Assembly: GCA_964639225.1 (NCBI GenBank)
Contig: CAZXCK010000012.1
Span: 1-62,269 of the forward strand
Length of the DNA stretch: 62,269 bases
Reading direction: 5' to 3'
DNA from: CAZXCK01 sp964639225
GTDB taxonomy: Bacteria > Chloroflexota > Anaerolineae > Aggregatilineales > Phototrophicaceae
A program made the translations under genes and the position numbers. Below, one piece after another: positions 49,983-59,101 of the stretch; the stretch's first letter is position 1, and each line of letters begins with the position of its first letter. The notes beneath the pieces are model-generated. The model saw only the letters and a program-made list of their open reading frames with translations. It had not been told where the DNA came from and did no database searches.

Positions 49983-52229
49983 ATGGGAACACTAAACCCC
50001 GATTTGCTTTCCAAAGACTTGTACGCGGTCATGAACGACGCCGCCGCTCTGCGCAGCCAGTACCGCAAAGACACCATAATCCCCGAGGTTTTGCTGCTGG
50101 CTGTTCTGCGTCGTCCGGGGACGGCAGCAGCGCGTATGCTGGAGATATTCAAACAGGCGCGTGGCGTTGATCTGGAGCGCCTGGACCGTCAGGTGCAGCT
50201 TGCTGTCGAGAGCCGCCGCGATGTGGATGGCAATCTGGATTTTACAGCGTCTGGCAATCGGGCGGTCCCCCTTTCGCGCCAGACAATCATTCTGCTGGAT
50301 GACGCCCTCAGCGTGGCGAACTCGATGAACGAGGTTCGCGTCGATACCGACCACGTTCTGACGATCCTCAGCGAAAGCTCGATGAGTACGAGTGGCATTC
50401 TGCGCCAGTACGGTATCACACCGAAAGCCATCAAGGACATCACCACCGAATACAGTGTGGTGCGTCGCCGCCCCGATGGCACCACGCAGGACTATGTCGC
50501 CGATGCCCGAACAGGAGACATGCGCGCCGTTTATTTCCGCGAGGACCTGCTGCGCAACATGATTAACATCCTGTCGCAGGCGGTCAACCGGCATGTGATC
50601 CTCATCGGCCCGGATGGTGTGGGCAAACGCACGCTGGGCTACAGCCTGGCGCTGCTCATGTCGGAAGGCAAGGGGCCGATTGGGTTGAACAGCCTGGTGC
50701 AGATCGACGAGGCGGCGCTGCTCGACAGCGACCAGAAAGCGGTACGTGCGGGCATCAGCAAGGCTCGGGGCGGTATTCTGTTCATCCCGCACATCCATCG
50801 ATTCTTCGGCGGGCCGATCAAAGCCGAATTCAGCAAAGCCACGCCGATGGTACAGAAGGCTTTCCTTGACGAGGACCCGGTGATCATCGCCACAACGACT
50901 CAGGTCGAGTACAACGCGCGGCTGGCCGGTGTGAGCACCATCAGCGAAAACAGCCAGGTGATTCGCGTGCCGGAACCGTCGGTCGATGAAACCATCGAGA
51001 TGCTGAACGTCAAGAAGCCGCACCTCAAAGCGGACTATAACATCGATATTGACCGCGAAGCACTGGCGATTGCGGCGCGTCTGGCGCGGCGCTATCTGTC
51101 GGCGACGCCGCTGCCGCTTTCCGCCGAGCATCTGATCCACCGGGCGGCGGCGATGGTCAGCATGAGTAAGCAGGGCCACTGGTCGTCCAGGCCAGAAATC
51201 AAAGACGCCGTTCTTGATGCCGAAGACATTACACTGGCCGCCAGCCAGATGACGGGTGTGCCCGTCAGCAAGCTCGGTGAAGACGAACGTCTGCGCTATG
51301 CCAGCATGGTAGAGCATCTCAAAGAGCGTATCATCGGCCAGGATGAAGCCGTAATCTCGGTGAGCCGCGCCATTAAGACGGCGCGCGTGGGTCTCAAAGA
51401 CCCCAAGCGCCCAATTGGAGCGTTCTTGTTCCTGGGGCCAACCGGTGTCGGTAAGTCAGAGATGGCCAAGGTACTGGCTGAGTTCATGTTTGGCAGCGAG
51501 GATGCCATGCTGTCGCTGGATATGAGCGAGTTCAAAGACGAGAGCAGCCTCAACCGGTTGATCGGTTCTCCCAGTGGTTACGTCGACAGCGAAGCAGGCG
51601 GCCAGCTCACCGAACGTGTCCGGCGCCAGCCGTATATCATCGTGCTGTTCGACGAAGTCGAAAAGGCGCATCCCCGCATTATGGACATTCTGCTCCAGGT
51701 CATCGACGAGGGACGTCTGACTGACGGACGCGGCAACGTTACCACCTTTAGCGAAGCCGTCATTATCATGACCAGTAATCTGGGTGCCCGTGAACTGGCT
51801 GTCCCGGTCATCACCGACGAGGTGCGCGAAACCGCGATGGAAGAGGTCCGGGCCTGGTTCCGCCCGGAGTTTCTCAACCGGCTGGATGAGGTCATCATGT
51901 TCAATGCGCTCACCAACGACAGCCTGGCCGATATCCTGCGGCTGATGCTCAAGCGTGAAAACCTGATGGCCATCGAACGCGGCCTCAACCTGCAATTCAA
52001 CGATAAGGCACTCACCTGGATGCTCGACCAGAATGACGAGCCAGAGTACGGCGCGCGCCCGCTGCGGCGCATCATCCGGCGCAGTGTCCGCGAGCCGCTG
52101 GCCGACTTCCTGCTCAAGGCTAACCCGCCGCCTGGCACCGACGTGTTGATCGACGCTATTGGTGGGAAAAACCCGCGTCTCAAGTTTACCGCCATCCTCG
52201 ATGGTCGCGAGGTCAAGATTCAGCGTTAG
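49983..52229 (+). CDS. ClpA/ClpC-type AAA+ protein with degenerate first ATPase domain
   Basis: The 748-residue protein has a Clp N-like domain (about 1-150), AAA+ D1 (about 180-420) and AAA+ D2 (about 440-745). D2 is intact: Walker A GPTGVGKS (485-492), Walker B LFDE (557-558), SNLGAREL and RPEFLNRLDE. D1 is damaged: Walker A reads GPDGVGKR (Arg216 for Thr), Walker B reads FIPHIH instead of FIDEIH (Pro269, His270), and the usual ALERRF arginine finger is replaced by TISENS. D1 may bind but not hydrolyse ATP. No ClpB-type middle coiled coil is obvious. It is probably a chaperone or unfoldase with an unusual architecture. Confidence 0.9.
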   Translation: MGTLNPDLLSKDLYAVMNDAAALRSQYRKDTIIPEVLLLAVLRRPGTAAARMLEIFKQARGVDLERLDRQVQLAVESRRDVDGNLDFTASGNRAVPLSRQTIILLDDALSVANSMNEVRVDTDHVLTILSESSMSTSGILRQYGITPKAIKDITTEYSVVRRRPDGTTQDYVADARTGDMRAVYFREDLLRNMINILSQAVNRHVILIGPDGVGKRTLGYSLALLMSEGKGPIGLNSLVQIDEAALLDSDQKAVRAGISKARGGILFIPHIHRFFGGPIKAEFSKATPMVQKAFLDEDPVIIATTTQVEYNARLAGVSTISENSQVIRVPEPSVDETIEMLNVKKPHLKADYNIDIDREALAIAARLARRYLSATPLPLSAEHLIHRAAAMVSMSKQGHWSSRPEIKDAVLDAEDITLAASQMTGVPVSKLGEDERLRYASMVEHLKERIIGQDEAVISVSRAIKTARVGLKDPKRPIGAFLFLGPTGVGKSEMAKVLAEFMFGSEDAMLSLDMSEFKDESSLNRLIGSPSGYVDSEAGGQLTERVRRQPYIIVLFDEVEKAHPRIMDILLQVIDEGRLTDGRGNVTTFSEAVIIMTSNLGARELAVPVITDEVRETAMEEVRAWFRPEFLNRLDEVIMFNALTNDSLADILRLMLKRENLMAIERGLNLQFNDKALTWMLDQNDEPEYGARPLRRIIRRSVREPLADFLLKANPPPGTDVLIDAIGGKNPRLKFTAILDGREVKIQR

Positions 52230-52285
52230 GCCGGCGCATCGAGGAAGCTACACGGCTTGATGAGTTGATTGGCAGGAGTCCGGAC

Positions 52286-52870
52286 GTGGATGCGCACAGC
52301 CAGCAGTCAGGTCGTTATCGCCGTCGCCCGGTTGGTGGCTGGACCGCCTGGCAGATGACCCTGGGATATATTAGCCAGCATCATAGCCCGGACGCCTCAC
52401 TGACCTTACAGGCCAGGGCTGTGGCAGCCACCGACCAGTTGCTGTGGTCGGCGGCGCTGGAGTGGGGCCAGCGGCGCGAAAGCGTTGTAGAAGAGGAGTC
52501 GCCAGGTGCTGCCCTGGCTTGTCTGTGGCAAACGGTTGCCTGCTATCACGATGTGTTTCTAACGCCGGATGACGCTTGGCGTGCTCCCGTTGATTATGGC
52601 GAATCCGAATGGGTCGATCCCAGTATCATTGAGGGCGTACGGCGCGTTCTGGCCATGATGGGTAAAATAAGCGGGCAGAATTGGCGGTTGATCCTGGTAT
52701 ACCAGCCGGCAGAAATGCCCGCGCAGCGTGTACAGGTGCGCCTGATAGCCGGGGATGGCGTGCGGTGTGCAGGTGGCTTTGGTCCAACATTGTTGCAGGC
52801 CATCCGCGAACTGTTCCGAAGCGTTGTGCCGGTGTTCGGTGCCCGAATGGATGCCAGGGGCCAGCAGTGA
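52286..52870 (+). CDS. Hypothetical protein of unknown function (194 aa)
   Basis: I do not recognise this protein. A GTG at 52286 is chosen because AGGAG lies 7 bases upstream; a TTG at 52265 is the alternative. The product is soluble with no signal or membrane segment. It has a basic N-terminus (RYRRRPVGGW), a helical middle rich in Ala and Trp, and a C-terminal part with RVQVRLIAGDGVRCAGGFG that could form a beta-strand pair. It lies 56 bases after the Clp gene and 53 before the phosphohexomutase gene, so it is probably co-transcribed with them. Confidence 0.65.
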   Translation: MDAHSQQSGRYRRRPVGGWTAWQMTLGYISQHHSPDASLTLQARAVAATDQLLWSAALEWGQRRESVVEEESPGAALACLWQTVACYHDVFLTPDDAWRAPVDYGESEWVDPSIIEGVRRVLAMMGKISGQNWRLILVYQPAEMPAQRVQVRLIAGDGVRCAGGFGPTLLQAIRELFRSVVPVFGARMDARGQQ

Positions 52871-52923
52871 AATGCAAGCTCGACCGCAGCATGTATCCAG
52901 AAAGAACATGAGGGAGAACCTAG

Positions 52924-54339
52924 ATGCATATCGATACCTCGATTTTCCGCAAGTACGACATTCGCGGCCTGGTCAGCGGCGACAAACCGCAGATCACGCC
53001 GGACCTGGCGCGCGCTGTAGGGCAGGCTCTGGGCACGTATCTGCCAGGTAAATTTGGCACCGAGCATATGTTTGTCGGCTGCGACAACCGCCCGTCATCT
53101 GATGGCCTGAAGCGTGCCATGATCGAAGGCATTGCCTCGACAGGTATGCCAGTGACCGATATCGGTCCGGTCCTGACGCCAACCCTGTATTTTGCCAGTG
53201 CCTCTTTTGGCGAAACTGGCGCCGGTGTGATGATTACAGGCAGTCACCTCGACACGCGCTATAACGGCATCAAAATGGCTTACGGCAGTCTGGCGCTTTC
53301 CGGTGATCAGATTCAGGACTTGCTGGCCATTATCCAGAGCGAAAGCTTCAAAATCGGCAGCGGACCCATCACCAACGCTTACGATATGATCGACCGTCAT
53401 ATGGAGCAGATCGGCAGCATGGTGAAGCTTGAAAAGCCGCTGACGGTCGTGCTGGATGCCGGCAACGGCCTGTCGGGTACTTATGTCCCGGCAGTCCTGG
53501 AAAAACTCGGCGCGACCGTACACTGCCTGTACTGCGAATCCGATGGCACTTATCCCAACCATCTGCCCAACCCTGAAGACCCGGAGATGACCAAAGACCT
53601 GGAAGCCAAAGTCATCGAGCTGGGCGCGGACCTGGGCCTGGCTTTTGATGGCGACAGCGACCGCTGCGGCTTCATCGACAATCACGGCCATCACATCGCT
53701 GCCGATCGTCTGCTGGCGCTGCTGGCCCGCGATATGTTGCAGCGGCATCCAGGCACGCCGGTCGTGTTTGACGTCAAAGCGTCCAAGGCACTGCCGGATG
53801 AAATCAAGCGTTATGGCGGCGTTCCCGAGATGTGGAAATCCGGCCACAGCCTCATGAAAGCGCGCATGCACGAACTGGGCGCGCTGCTTGGCGGCGAGGT
53901 GAGCGGCCATCTGTTTATCGGCGAGAACTACTACGGCTTCGACGACGCGCCGCTGGTGGCACTCAAGACGCTGGAAATCATCTCCAAGTCAGACAAGACC
54001 ATCGCCGAGATTTTTGACGAAATCCCCAAGCTGGTCGCCACGCCGGAGATCATCCTCTCCGCGCCGGACGATGTCAAGTTTGCCATTATCGACGAGATCA
54101 GTGAGGAATTGCAGCGCGATTATCCGGTGATAACGGTAGACGGTGCGCGCGCGGAGTTTGAAAACGGCTGGGGACTGGTCCGCGCCAGCAACACGCAGCC
54201 GGCCATTACCCTGCGCTTCGAGGCTTACGAGAAGTCTCAGGCGCTGGAATACATGCTGAAGTTCAAGGCGCTGCTGGATAAGCACCCCGAAATCGACCAG
54301 TCGCGCTTTGACCGTATCATTGAGCAGTTCCGCCAGTAA
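52924..54339 (+). CDS. Phosphomannomutase/phosphoglucomutase
   Basis: The 471-residue enzyme has four domains. The N-terminus has FRKYDIRG; the phosphoserine loop is MITGSHLDTRYNGIK (the TGSH variant of TASHNP); Mg2+ is bound by AFDGDSDRCG; the sugar-specificity loop is GEVSGHLF; and the phosphate-binding loop near the end is RASNTQP. It interconverts hexose 1- and 6-phosphates for cell-wall and polysaccharide synthesis. GGGAGAAC precedes the ATG. A strong hairpin terminator follows the stop within 16 bases. Confidence 0.94.
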   Translation: MHIDTSIFRKYDIRGLVSGDKPQITPDLARAVGQALGTYLPGKFGTEHMFVGCDNRPSSDGLKRAMIEGIASTGMPVTDIGPVLTPTLYFASASFGETGAGVMITGSHLDTRYNGIKMAYGSLALSGDQIQDLLAIIQSESFKIGSGPITNAYDMIDRHMEQIGSMVKLEKPLTVVLDAGNGLSGTYVPAVLEKLGATVHCLYCESDGTYPNHLPNPEDPEMTKDLEAKVIELGADLGLAFDGDSDRCGFIDNHGHHIAADRLLALLARDMLQRHPGTPVVFDVKASKALPDEIKRYGGVPEMWKSGHSLMKARMHELGALLGGEVSGHLFIGENYYGFDDAPLVALKTLEIISKSDKTIAEIFDEIPKLVATPEIILSAPDDVKFAIIDEISEELQRDYPVITVDGARAEFENGWGLVRASNTQPAITLRFEAYEKSQALEYMLKFKALLDKHPEIDQSRFDRIIEQFRQ

Positions 54340-54354
54340 ATGCGCTGGTTTTCG

Positions 54355-54403
54355 GTGTGGGCACATGTGCTGTGTGCCCACACGGCGTTAGTTTCGATTC
54401 TTG
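54355..54403 (+). terminator. Rho-independent terminator after the phosphohexomutase gene
   Basis: An 11-bp perfect stem (GTGTGGGCACA, 54355-54365, with TGTGCCCACAC, 54373-54383) has a 7-base loop and is followed by a T-rich stretch TTAGTTTCGATTCTT. It begins 16 bases after the stop codon. Confidence 0.8.
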
Positions 54404-54429
54404 CGTCACCGTTCAGGTAGGCGACATCA

Positions 54430-55016
54430 ATGGCCGATCACTTCAAAGCCATCTATGCCAGCCAGGCCAGCCGCTATGATGCGATGGTCTCACGCGAAGA
54501 TTGCGAAGGCAATCTGTTACCCGCCCTGCGCGAGATCGTGCCCTTCACCGGACAGCGCGTTGTTGAGTTTGGCGCAGGCACCGGGCGCGTGACGCGCCTG
54601 CTGGCACCCTTTGCCCGCTCAATCCACGCTTTTGATAACTCGTTGCATATGTTGTCCGCCGGTGCACACACGCTGCCATCAGCAAGCGCTTGTCTGCTGG
54701 CAGCCGCCGATAATAGCCGCCTGCCGCTGCCAGATGCCTGCGCCGATGTCGCCCTGGCTGGCTGGAGCTTCGGCCACGCCTGCGGTTGGTTCCCCACGAA
54801 TTGGCCAGATATAATTGGCCGTTACCTCGCCGAGATGCGCCGCGTTTTGCGCCCCGGCGGCACGGCGATCATCATCGAGACACAGGGCACCGGACAGCAC
54901 GAGCCTGCGCCACCCACCCCCACGCTGGCGGCATATTATCGCTGGCTGGAGACACAGCACGCTTTCAGGTTCCGCTGGATTCGCACAGATTACCAGTTCG
55001 CATCAGTCGCCGAGGC
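54430..55016 (+). CDS. Class I SAM-dependent methyltransferase, 3' truncated by gap
   Basis: The visible 195 residues contain the methyltransferase motif I VVEFGAGTGRVT, the acidic end of strand 2 (HAFDNS), PDACADVALAGWSFGH and the ALRPGG-like MRRVLRPGGTAIII segment. The C-terminus is lost in the 100-N gap at 55017. It resembles ubiquinone/menaquinone-type and small-molecule methyltransferases (Methyltransf_11 group). It follows the terminator of the phosphohexomutase gene, so it should have its own promoter. The methyl acceptor is unknown. Confidence 0.88.
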
Positions 55017-55116
55017 NNNNNNNNNNNNNNNNNNNNNNNNNNNNNNNNNNNNNNNNNNNNNNNNNNNNNNNNNNNNNNNNNNNNNNNNNNNNNNNNNNNN
55101 NNNNNNNNNNNNNNNN
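55017..55116. other. Assembly gap (100 N)
   Basis: A run of exactly 100 N between two convergent truncated genes, a scaffolding gap of unknown real length. Confidence 0.99.
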
Positions 55117-55473
55117 CATCACACTGTCCTGCCGGGCCTTCTCTGACTGTGCCAGCCGGTAACCACCCCACATATACAGCAGATTGAGCGGCGTGTTGAT
55201 CAGCAGGATGCGGCGCAGCGAGCGCCGCTCCCGTTCCATGACCTGTTCATCGAGCGGATTGTCCAGTCGCTCTAACCGGCGCGCGGTCGATAGGCGCCCG
55301 AAAACGGCGATTCCGATGTTGATAAGTCCCCAGCCGACCGCCTGCGTACCGATGCCGTACCATACACCCTGCTCGCGCAGCAGACGTTTGCCCACCAGCA
55401 CATTGACCACATTCACCAGCGCCAGCCGCCGGGTCAGGGCGCGATTGAAATCCCATATGTTTGTTTTGCTCAT
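55117..55473 (-). CDS. Small membrane protein of unknown function, C-terminus lost in gap
   Basis: The visible 119 residues start MSKTNIWDFNRALTRRLALVNVVNVLVG, with hydrophobic segments around residues 15-30, 40-60 and 90-105, so two to three membrane helices. I cannot assign a function. The ATG overlaps the lycopene cyclase stop (ATGA), which makes it the distal gene of the crtB-ldh-cyclase operon. Between the helices is a charged stretch (RRLERLDNPLDEQVMERERRSL in part). It runs into the 100-N gap, so its length is unknown. Confidence 0.75.
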
Positions 55474-56285
55474 GATGCCCCGGTTAATCTGTTTTTCTTG
55501 TCGAAGTACCAGTCTCGCAGCACCGCCGGCAGACGGTTCTCGCTGTTCTTGTCCTGCACCAGAGTGACGCCGAAGACCAGCAGCACGTTAGTCAGGAAGA
55601 AAAACAGCAGCTCCTCGAAAGGCAGGTGCGGGATAACCTCCTGTTTGACGGTTTTTTCCGGATTGATGGCCCATGTGCCGGAACCTATCGCCAGCGAATC
55701 GGTGAGTCCCAGGTAGGTCGTTGTGGGCAGAATACCCGCCGCCACCAACCGGCGATGCTTCCACAGAATATCTCCACCGAAGCCCACCTGTAACATGATC
55801 GGCGGCAGCGCCCAACCCAGAATCAGGCCCAGATAGTTGTCAGGGCGACGAAACAGACTGTACACCGACGCCGCCCAGATGAGTCCCAGCGTCCCGGTTG
55901 CCAGCGCCCGCGCCTGCGGATGCGTGCTGGCATCCGGTGAGCTTTCAGCCATCGGTAGTCGTCGCGCCAAAAACTGTGCCCAGGAGCCTGCCAGTAGCGA
56001 TTGCAGCACGAAAAAGCTGTACTCCTCAATGGGCACATAACCCAACCGCAGGCCCGTCACCAGTTCAGGATCGTAAGACCATACATCCGACGCGACCAGG
56101 TAATTATCCCAGGGCGTGGTATAGGCGACGGCAACGGCGACATGACCCAGCAGCACAATGTCCTCTGGCCAGTTAGTCAGAGGCTCTGGCGGCTCCGGCT
56201 GGCGCTGGCGCTCTCGCCACAGCAGCAACCTCAGAATGAGCAGCGGGATGACGACATAGCGCGCCAGAAAACCGAAGTATTTCAT
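55470..56285 (-). CDS. Lycopene cyclase, fused CrtYc-CrtYd type
   Basis: The 271-residue membrane protein holds two copies of the lycopene-cyclase domain. The first has TTPWDNYLVASDVWSY and VPIEEYSFFVLQSL; the second has the weaker ALTDSLAIGSGTWAI and LPFEELLFFFLTNVLL. The P-x-EE motifs carry the catalytic glutamates. Heterodimeric or fused cyclases of this type form beta- or epsilon-ionone rings on lycopene. About seven to eight helices are seen. It overlaps the ldh stop by 4 bases. CrtI (desaturase) is not in the window. Confidence 0.9.
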   Translation of the reverse strand: MKYFGFLARYVVIPLLILRLLLWRERQRQPEPPEPLTNWPEDIVLLGHVAVAVAYTTPWDNYLVASDVWSYDPELVTGLRLGYVPIEEYSFFVLQSLLAGSWAQFLARRLPMAESSPDASTHPQARALATGTLGLIWAASVYSLFRRPDNYLGLILGWALPPIMLQVGFGGDILWKHRRLVAAGILPTTTYLGLTDSLAIGSGTWAINPEKTVKQEVIPHLPFEELLFFFLTNVLLVFGVTLVQDKNSENRLPAVLRDWYFDKKNRLTGAS

Positions 56286-57241
56286 TGCTCCTCAATTTCG
56301 TTTTCAAGATCATCAAGAATGCCGCGAATCAGGCCAGCACTCTGATGCAGCTTTTCCTCTTCGTCATAGCTCAAAGCCAGCGAGAAACTACCCATGATGC
56401 CGTTTCCGCCGATGAGATGTGGCACCGATACCGTTACATTCTTGACACCGGCGATATCCGGCAGCGGCGTACACACCGTCAGGATGGAACGCTGGTCGTG
56501 CAGAATGATCTGGACAATGCGCGCCAGCGCGCTCCCGATGCCATAATAGGTTGATCCCTTGCCACTGATGATGTGATAGGCGGCCCGGCGCACATTCTGG
56601 TCGATCTGCTGGCGTATCGTGTGGTCCATGGTGACGCCCCGGTAACGACAGAACTCATCAACTTTGATGCCCGCGATGTCCACCAGCGACCACGCCAGCA
56701 CCTCGGAGTCACCGTGCTCGCCCAGCACATAGCCATGTACGTGCTTGGGATCGACGCCCACATGGCGCCCGACCAGCGTGCGAAAGCGAGCAGTGTCCAG
56801 GGTCGTCCCGGAACCGATCACCCGTGTCGATGGCACGCCGAAATTGGCGGCATACTCGGCGGCCAGATGCGTCATCACGTCGACAGGGTTGGTGGCGATA
56901 ACCAGAATTGAGTCAGGGGCGTGTTCAAGTATCTGCGGAATGATCGCCTTAAACACGGCGGCATTCCGGCTCAGTAACTGCAACCGGGTCTCTTTGTCAT
57001 CTTTCTGACCGACTCCGGCGGCGATGATGACCACCTTGCAGCCCTTGAGGTCAGCGAAGTCTCCGTCATGAATCTCCAGCGTGCCGGCGAAGGGGACCGC
57101 GTGGTAAAGGTCGTCGGCTTCGGCACCCGCGCGCAATCTATCCTTATCGACCAGAACAATCTCGCGGCCAATGCCACTCATAACCAGGGCATAGGCCGCC
57201 GTCGCGCCGACCATGCCAGCGCCTACGATTCCGATTTTCAT
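56282..57241 (-). CDS. ldh: L-lactate dehydrogenase
   Basis: The 319-residue protein has the NAD motif GIVGAGMVGATAAY and the substrate loop GVGQKDDKETRLQLL, where the glutamine typical of lactate (rather than the arginine of malate) dehydrogenase is present. It also has ATNPVDVMTHLA, GSGTTLDTAR and GEHGDSEV with the catalytic histidine. It interconverts pyruvate and L-lactate with NAD. The gene lies inside a carotenoid operon, 35 bases after crtB and overlapping the lycopene cyclase gene, an odd place for a fermentative enzyme. It may respond to the same light or redox control. Confidence 0.92.
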   Translation of the reverse strand: MKIGIVGAGMVGATAAYALVMSGIGREIVLVDKDRLRAGAEADDLYHAVPFAGTLEIHDGDFADLKGCKVVIIAAGVGQKDDKETRLQLLSRNAAVFKAIIPQILEHAPDSILVIATNPVDVMTHLAAEYAANFGVPSTRVIGSGTTLDTARFRTLVGRHVGVDPKHVHGYVLGEHGDSEVLAWSLVDIAGIKVDEFCRYRGVTMDHTIRQQIDQNVRRAAYHIISGKGSTYYGIGSALARIVQIILHDQRSILTVCTPLPDIAGVKNVTVSVPHLIGGNGIMGSFSLALSYDEEEKLHQSAGLIRGILDDLENEIEEQ

Positions 57242-57276
57242 AAATCAGCTCCTGAATTTGCCTGCCAGTTCGTCTC

Positions 57277-58236
57277 CTAGTTTATCGTCTGTCGGCGGCT
57301 GCGCCACCAGATTCCCGGCAAACGGCGTAGTTTGTTCGTTGTGCTGATGCGCGCCCGGCGCGAGAACACATCGTAGTCGTGTTTTTCAATGTCGGTCAGA
57401 ATGGCCTGGTAGAGTTCTGCGGCGGCGGCGATGGCGAAACGCCCATCCGGGTCCAGCAGCGCGATTCCTGGCCATGATTCGGCGTACAGATGACGGTTGC
57501 GCTCGATCTGAAAGCGCATGAAGGCCCGCCAGCGATCATCGACATGCCCGGCCTCGATATCCGCCTCAGTCAGATCGAAAGCGTGCAGCTCGTTCTGAGG
57601 CAGGTACAACCGGCCAGCCCGCCAGTCTTCACCTACGTCACGCAGAATATTGGTGATCTGGAGCGCGACGCCCAGCTTGACGGCATAGGGTAGGGCGCGT
57701 TCGCCAGCAAAGCCGATAATGTGCATGGCCATCAGCCCAACTGTCGATGCCACGCCGTATGAATACTCGGCCAACTCGCTGAAAGTCGCATAGCGGTTTT
57801 TATGCAGATCTCGCGCCACACCGTTAATGAGTTGTTCGGCATAGCCATTGGGTATATTGTAACGAGAACGGGCATCAGCCCATGCCAGAGCGACCGGGTC
57901 GTTGGCTGGGGGATGCGCCGCCGATACACGTTGTTCCCAGTCAGCCAGCGACATCTGGCGATAGCGCCGGTCGCCGTCATTATCGACAATATCATCGGTC
58001 ACCCGGCAAAATGCGTACAGCGCGCGAACGGCCCGTTTTTTGTCGGGGGGCAGCAGAGATGATGCCATATGGAAGGTGCGGCTGTGTACTTTGGTGACAT
58101 CTTCACAATGCGCGTAAGCCGCCTGCAGGACCCGAAAATCGGTTTCGATGTTTGCCACTGGGGTCTGATTCTGCAAAGCTTCTTCAGCCCAGGTGACAAG
58201 GCGATATTCCCATGATTGGTGTGCCTGCAAGGTCAT
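57277..58236 (-). CDS. crtB: Phytoene (squalene) synthase, CrtB type
   Basis: The 319-residue protein shows SRTFHMASSLLPPDKKRAVRALYAFCRVTDDIVDN with the first aspartate-rich motif, then the second aspartate motif in TNILRDVGEDWRAGRLYLP and WRAFMRFQIERNRHLYAES. These are the hallmarks of CrtB, which condenses two geranylgeranyl diphosphates into phytoene. It starts a minus-strand operon with ldh and the lycopene cyclase. Upstream lie two words, CGTTACAT and ACATGGTC, also found before the gene at 59102, suggesting joint control. Confidence 0.93.
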   Translation of the reverse strand: MTLQAHQSWEYRLVTWAEEALQNQTPVANIETDFRVLQAAYAHCEDVTKVHSRTFHMASSLLPPDKKRAVRALYAFCRVTDDIVDNDGDRRYRQMSLADWEQRVSAAHPPANDPVALAWADARSRYNIPNGYAEQLINGVARDLHKNRYATFSELAEYSYGVASTVGLMAMHIIGFAGERALPYAVKLGVALQITNILRDVGEDWRAGRLYLPQNELHAFDLTEADIEAGHVDDRWRAFMRFQIERNRHLYAESWPGIALLDPDGRFAIAAAAELYQAILTDIEKHDYDVFSRRARISTTNKLRRLPGIWWRSRRQTIN

Positions 58237-58249
58237 ACTCCGCTCGTTT

Positions 58250-58291
58250 CGTTACATGGCCATAATAAAAAAAGTTACACTTACATGGTCC
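58250..58291 (-). promoter_or_regulatory. Candidate operator upstream of crtB (CGTTACAT/ACATGGTC pair)
   Basis: Read on the plus strand, CGTTACAT (58250-58257) and TTACATGGTC (58281-58290) lie 14-55 bases before the crtB start. On the coding strand they give ATGTAA direct repeats plus a T7 run. The same two words, in the same order, occur before the selenoprotein-like gene. Confidence 0.5.
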
Positions 58292-58390
58292 AACTCAATC
58301 TGCGGGTTATTATTGCGCATGGCGGCATAGAGTGAGATGAAGCAAATGTTAGTAAGCTGTTAAAGCACCGTCGATTTGCCGGATGCCATG

Positions 58391-58432
58391 ATGAACAAAA
58401 GGCTGGTAAACAATACCTATCGAATACCAGCC
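58391..58432 (-). terminator. Rho-independent terminator after the SDR at 58465
   Basis: On the minus strand an 8-bp stem (GGCTGGTA, 58401-58408, with TACCAGCC, 58425-58432) is followed by TTTTGTTCAT. It lies about 33 bases after the SDR stop and separates that operon from crtB. Confidence 0.7.
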
Positions 58433-58464
58433 GGTTGTATCCGCATCTTAACAAACTCGCTCGC

Positions 58465-59097
58465 TCAGAGGTTCAGTTCGCCGCTGCTTCCGGCCAGATG
58501 ATATTCCAGCATCGACCGGGCTACTGTCTCCGGGCTGAGTGCCTGCTGAGGCAGATTAAACGGCACATTTTCCCACATCGGCGTATCGACCGCCGGCGGT
58601 CGAACAATGGTGATGCGTTTTCGACGATGTTCTTTTTGCAGTACATCCATAAATGCTTCAAGCCCGGCCTTAGCTGCGACGTACGCGCCCATACGGGGCA
58701 GGGTGATCTTGTGGACATAAGCACCGATGACCATCAGGTGACCGTCTTTTTTCAGCAAATTCAGGCTCGAACGTGCCGCCAGAAACGCCCCGTCCAGGTT
58801 GGCCACGATAGTCGCCTGCCATGCCTGCGGTTCAAGTTTTTCAAGTGGATCAGCGGTCAGGCCACCGGCAGCATAAACGACCAGGTCCAGGCCATCGGTC
58901 TCGGCAGCGACCAGCGTCGCGATGCTGGCCGCGCTCGCTGGTTGGCTGGCATCAAACGGAAAGGTCATGTCGGCAGTAGTAGGGATAGCATCTTCGCGGC
59001 GAGCGGCGCCGAAGACGCGCCAGCCTTCTGCTTTCAGTTGATTAACGAGGGCACTGCCGATGCCACCCGATGCTCCCCAGATTAACGCTTCCGGCAT
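58465..59097 (-). CDS. Short-chain dehydrogenase/reductase family protein
   Basis: The 210-residue protein has the cofactor motif WGASGGIGSAL, a YAAGG segment in place of NNAG, and YVAAK (Tyr/Lys pair) with an upstream VIGAY strand. It is shorter than classical SDRs, lacking part of the C-terminal substrate loop, and resembles atypical SDRs that act on small carbonyls. It starts 4 bases after the stop of the upstream UGA-containing redox gene and is followed by a terminator, so the two form an operon. It may reduce reactive aldehydes in the stress response; this is inference. Confidence 0.87.
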   Translation of the reverse strand: MPEALIWGASGGIGSALVNQLKAEGWRVFGAARREDAIPTTADMTFPFDASQPASAASIATLVAAETDGLDLVVYAAGGLTADPLEKLEPQAWQATIVANLDGAFLAARSSLNLLKKDGHLMVIGAYVHKITLPRMGAYVAAKAGLEAFMDVLQKEHRRKRITIVRPPAVDTPMWENVPFNLPQQALSPETVARSMLEYHLAGSSGELNL

Positions 59098-59101
59098 GAG
59101 T

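Noticed and set aside
58237..58320. Exact -35/-10 promoter for crtB
   Set aside because: TTGGAC and TATTAT are present but 20 bases apart, too far for a confident call; only the shared operator words are reported.
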